From positions 85,914 to 149,913 of the forward strand of contig NZ_JACOIK010000013.1 in assembly GCF_014692515.1 (NCBI RefSeq): a stretch of 64,000 nucleotides of DNA, read 5' to 3'. The notes beneath the pieces were generated by a model. It ran no database searches, was not told the origin of the DNA, and saw nothing but the letters and a program-made list of their open reading frames with translations. Below, piece after piece: positions 61,755-64,000 of this stretch. Position 1 is the first letter of the stretch. Each line of letters opens with the position of its first letter. Position numbers and translations under genes: made by a program. Source of the stretch: Sphingobacterium micropteri (GTDB lineage Bacteria > Bacteroidota > Bacteroidia > Sphingobacteriales > Sphingobacteriaceae).

Positions 61755-63338
61755 ATGAAATTCAAAAATAATATATACAAACTTTTAGCATTAGGTTTGC
61801 TTGTTACGCCCATTGCATTTACTTCCTGTTCAGAGGATAGGATGGATGAGATCAACTTTAACCCTAATAATCCACTTGATGTAGAGGCTAAATTTATTTT
61901 AGCCGATGTAATCACATCTACTGCAGTACGAAGTGTCGGGGGGGATTTAAACAGTTATCTTTCTTCTTATGTGGAGCATGAGGTAGGAGTGTATAATCAA
62001 CTGTGGAATGCGGAACATCGTGATGGTGAACCACAAACGGCTACTACTTTTAATAACAGCTGGAACAGTATCTATGAAACCGCAAAAAATGCGCGTATAG
62101 TTGTAGAGAAATGTTCAGAAGGCGGTTCACAAGAAGGAAATTTCGCGACATTGGGTGTAGGTCAGATTTTATTAGCATATAACCTGGCAATTTTGACCGA
62201 TATGTACGGAGATATCCCGTACTCAGAAGCCTTCAATCCCTTTGAAAACAAGACACCGAAACTTGATAAGCAAGAAGCTTTATATTCCGAGATTATGACG
62301 TTGTTAGATGCAGCGATTGATAATATACCAAAAGGGGACACTCATGGATCAGGAGTATACAACAGTCACGATTTACTTTTCCGCGGAGATAATGGAAAAT
62401 GGATAAAGTTTGCCCATGGTCTTAAAGCTCGGTACACAATGCGTTTATTGAACGTGACATCCAATGAAACACAAGCTTTAGAAGATGTTATCGAATTCGT
62501 AGAAAATTCGTTTTCCAGTGCAACAGAGGAAGCGGCATTTAACGTGTATGATGCGCAAAACTTGAATCCCTTATTTGATTTCCAATGGTCTGTCGATCTT
62601 TTAGGTGCTAGTAAAAGCATAGCTGATAAATTCATCGAACGGAATGATCCTCGTAGGAACAGAAATTTTACAAACGCAGATTGGGTACAAGTGGATAATA
62701 TGGAGACAGGAAGCAATTCGTATGGTTTGCTTGCCCCCAATGGAGAGAGCGAACAAAAGCAATATAGCTATCTGACATCTACTTTTGTTTTTTCACAAAC
62801 AGCTTCGACTCTGTTGTTGAGTTATCATGAACTACAGTTCTTGAAAGCAGAAGCGATGGCACGTTTAAATAGATCGACAGCAGATATAGAGCCAGTGTTA
62901 AAAACAGCTATTGAGGCAGCCATCAACAATTCTGAAAAATCTGTCGAAACGGCATTTGTCGCGCCTGCACTTGTCCAATATGGAGGTCTTACAAAGAAGT
63001 CGCCAGCGATTACTGTAACTGACATTGATTCATATTTTGAAGATGAAGTGAAACCTTTGTTCCAGGCCAATCCTCTAAAAGAGATCGCGGTACAGAAGTA
63101 TTTAGCATTCTTTGGGGCCTCAGGTGAGTCTACGGAAACGTATAATGATATCCGTCGATGGAAAGCGCTGGGAGAAGACTTGATCGAATTGAAAAATCCA
63201 AATAATGCAAGTAAATTCCCTTTGCGTTTACCTTATGGCGCTTCGGAAACAACTACGAACCCCAATGTAGAGGCCGCATATGGAAATGGTACGTATGTGT
63301 ATTCTGAAAATGTTTGGTGGGCAGGCGGAACCCGCTAA
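61755..63338 (+). CDS. susD: SusD/RagB-type nutrient-binding lipoprotein
   Basis: A 527-residue lipoprotein: signal peptide with lipobox FTSC (Cys25), an SRAE-like N-terminus (SEDRMDEINFNPNNP), and helical TPR-like core with NSWNSIYETAKNARIVVE, LTDMYGDIPYSEAF, KFAHGLKARYTMRLL, LLSYHELQFLKAEAMARL and DIRRWKALG, as in SusD-like/RagB family (SusD_2 type). It caps the SusC channel on the cell surface. It is 4 bp after susC and ends at a strong terminator. Confidence 0.95.
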   Translation: MKFKNNIYKLLALGLLVTPIAFTSCSEDRMDEINFNPNNPLDVEAKFILADVITSTAVRSVGGDLNSYLSSYVEHEVGVYNQLWNAEHRDGEPQTATTFNNSWNSIYETAKNARIVVEKCSEGGSQEGNFATLGVGQILLAYNLAILTDMYGDIPYSEAFNPFENKTPKLDKQEALYSEIMTLLDAAIDNIPKGDTHGSGVYNSHDLLFRGDNGKWIKFAHGLKARYTMRLLNVTSNETQALEDVIEFVENSFSSATEEAAFNVYDAQNLNPLFDFQWSVDLLGASKSIADKFIERNDPRRNRNFTNADWVQVDNMETGSNSYGLLAPNGESEQKQYSYLTSTFVFSQTASTLLLSYHELQFLKAEAMARLNRSTADIEPVLKTAIEAAINNSEKSVETAFVAPALVQYGGLTKKSPAITVTDIDSYFEDEVKPLFQANPLKEIAVQKYLAFFGASGESTETYNDIRRWKALGEDLIELKNPNNASKFPLRLPYGASETTTNPNVEAAYGNGTYVYSENVWWAGGTR

Positions 63339-63380
63339 TTAAAATTACTTATTAACAGATTTACCATCTGTATTTATAAA

Positions 63381-63415
63381 AGAAATCCCAGGCATATGCC
63401 TGGGATTTCTCGTTT
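63381..63415 (+). terminator. Terminator of susC-susD
   Basis: Perfect 15-bp inverted repeat AGAAATCCCAGGCAT/ATGCCTGGGATTTCT (63381-63410) followed by CGTTTTATT, 42 bp after the susD stop. Confidence 0.88.
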
Positions 63416-63505
63416 TATTATGGCTTATATCTATTGATGTACTATTTCGATTAACGGCTTTCCATCTATACAGGAGACAGTGTTTGTTGTGGTTTCACAT
63501 ATTAT

Positions 63506-63937
63506 TTAAATACACTCAAGCTGATGTTTCCTGTTCATGATGCGATTGTAAATTTCTATTTTTTCATTTATCTCGATTGAATCGATTGTTTTATGTTTAG
63601 CGATAGGTTCATAGCAACATTCTGAACGTAGTAACAAGCCAACACTCCATTCTTCAGAATCGGTACAGGATACATCGTTATAGAAATTTTTAATTTCCTC
63701 ATAACGAATAGATAATTCTTCGTTGACTTCCTCTAAAGACAAATCTTGCACGAAAATGAGTTTTGCCTTACCATCCTGACAAGCTTTGCGTAAAGGTGGG
63801 TTAGGACTCGGCATGTCATATATCATATTGCCTTCCCCGTTTAGCGGCTTCCCATGCTTCATTTTGAATATGGTGGATATTACGGTTCGATTAGTGCCAT
63901 TGATTTCGGTCGGATGATGCCAGCGATTACGGTTCAA
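63506..63937 (-). CDS. Unknown small protein
   Basis: An open frame of 143 codons, soluble, with no motif that I recognise (Asp/Glu-rich middle). The first 45 codons run through the 22-bp repeat cluster and read a low-complexity WHHPTEINGTNRTVI stretch, so the true start is probably Met42 or later, at or below about 63820; that would leave a protein of about 100 residues. Whether it is a real gene is uncertain. Confidence 0.35.
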   Translation of the reverse strand: MNRNRWHHPTEINGTNRTVISTIFKMKHGKPLNGEGNMIYDMPSPNPPLRKACQDGKAKLIFVQDLSLEEVNEELSIRYEEIKNFYNDVSCTDSEEWSVGLLLRSECCYEPIAKHKTIDSIEINEKIEIYNRIMNRKHQLECI

Positions 63938-63993
63938 AAGATGCCATTCTATTTAGATATTGCTGATTCCCGTTACGGTTCGAATGGTGCCAA
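63880..63993. repeat. Cluster of four imperfect 22-bp repeats
   Basis: Units resemble TTACGGTTCRAADRRTGCCATT at about 63880-63901, 63905-63925 (weakest), 63927-63948 and 63973-63993. Spacing is about 24, 22 and 46 bp, and the array runs to the window edge. The unit contains TACGGTTC and TGCCA. Confidence 0.6.
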
Positions 63994-64000
63994 TATCGAA

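Noticed and set aside
1..64000. CRISPR array, rRNA operon, insertion sequence with transposase
   Set aside because: No direct-repeat/spacer array, no rRNA conserved blocks and no DDE or HUH transposase were seen; the only repeats are those listed.

Overview
The window looks like a chromosomal segment of a Sphingobacteriaceae-type Bacteroidota (Sphingobacterium/Pedobacter/Olivibacter-like; genus not resolvable by eye). The evidence is a fused lpxC-fabZ gene, a PorX-type T9SS response regulator with a PglZ domain, a SusC/SusD pair, a DUF4271-hemD pair, and Bacteroidota promoters of the form TTTG-N19/20-TAnnTTTG in front of many genes, several only a few bases from the start codon.

Bases 1-20153 are an accessory (genomic island) region ending at the 3' end of a tRNA-Glu gene (20154-20225, minus strand). 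Two imperfect direct repeats of about 190 bp (9748-9937 and 19963-20154) split it into two modules. Each repeat carries the last codons of a small recombinase-partner gene, a spacer and the tRNA-terminator sequence. The inner module (about 9.94-20.15 kb) holds a large serine recombinase with its small partner gene, a 1686-residue STAND NTPase with a nuclease-like N-terminus, a HEPN-type protein, an AbiGi-like protein and a 123-residue unknown. The outer module (1-9.7 kb) holds a coupled AAA ATPase/partner pair cut by the window edge, a three-gene unit (membrane protein, 1267-residue SEC-C protein with a PD-(D/E)XK-like motif, and a possible ADP-ribosyltransferase-like protein) and a DUF6602-like nuclease. 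The whole stretch reads as a stacked anti-phage defence island; none of these functions is proven from sequence alone.

Bases 20154-63400 are housekeeping chromosome: ribH, a TPR membrane protein, a CapD/FlaA1-type sugar dehydratase, alanine dehydrogenase with an esterase, an orphan ABC ATPase, an ECF sigma/anti-sigma-like/outer-membrane cassette, tsaE-porX, then HD hydrolase-lpxD-lpxC/fabZ-lpxA-ABC-efp (envelope lipid A synthesis), 5-formyl-THF cyclo-ligase, a phosphoserine phosphatase with a vestigial phosphoglycerate-dehydrogenase tail, arginase-family hydrolase, rmuC, mazG-like, dtd, a TonB-dependent receptor under a TPP riboswitch (thiamine uptake), an amidohydrolase, acylphosphatase, flippase, dusB, DUF4271-hemD, a cupin/JmjC protein, the trpE-trpG-trpC operon preceded by a Trp-rich leader peptide and attenuator, trmD, and susC-susD.

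The last 600 bp hold an unknown short gene and a cluster of four imperfect 22-bp repeats running into the window edge. The most notable regulatory finding is the trp attenuator with three consecutive Trp codons; the most notable candidate systems are the SEC-C nuclease/ART-like unit and the STAND/HEPN/AbiGi module bounded by repeats.
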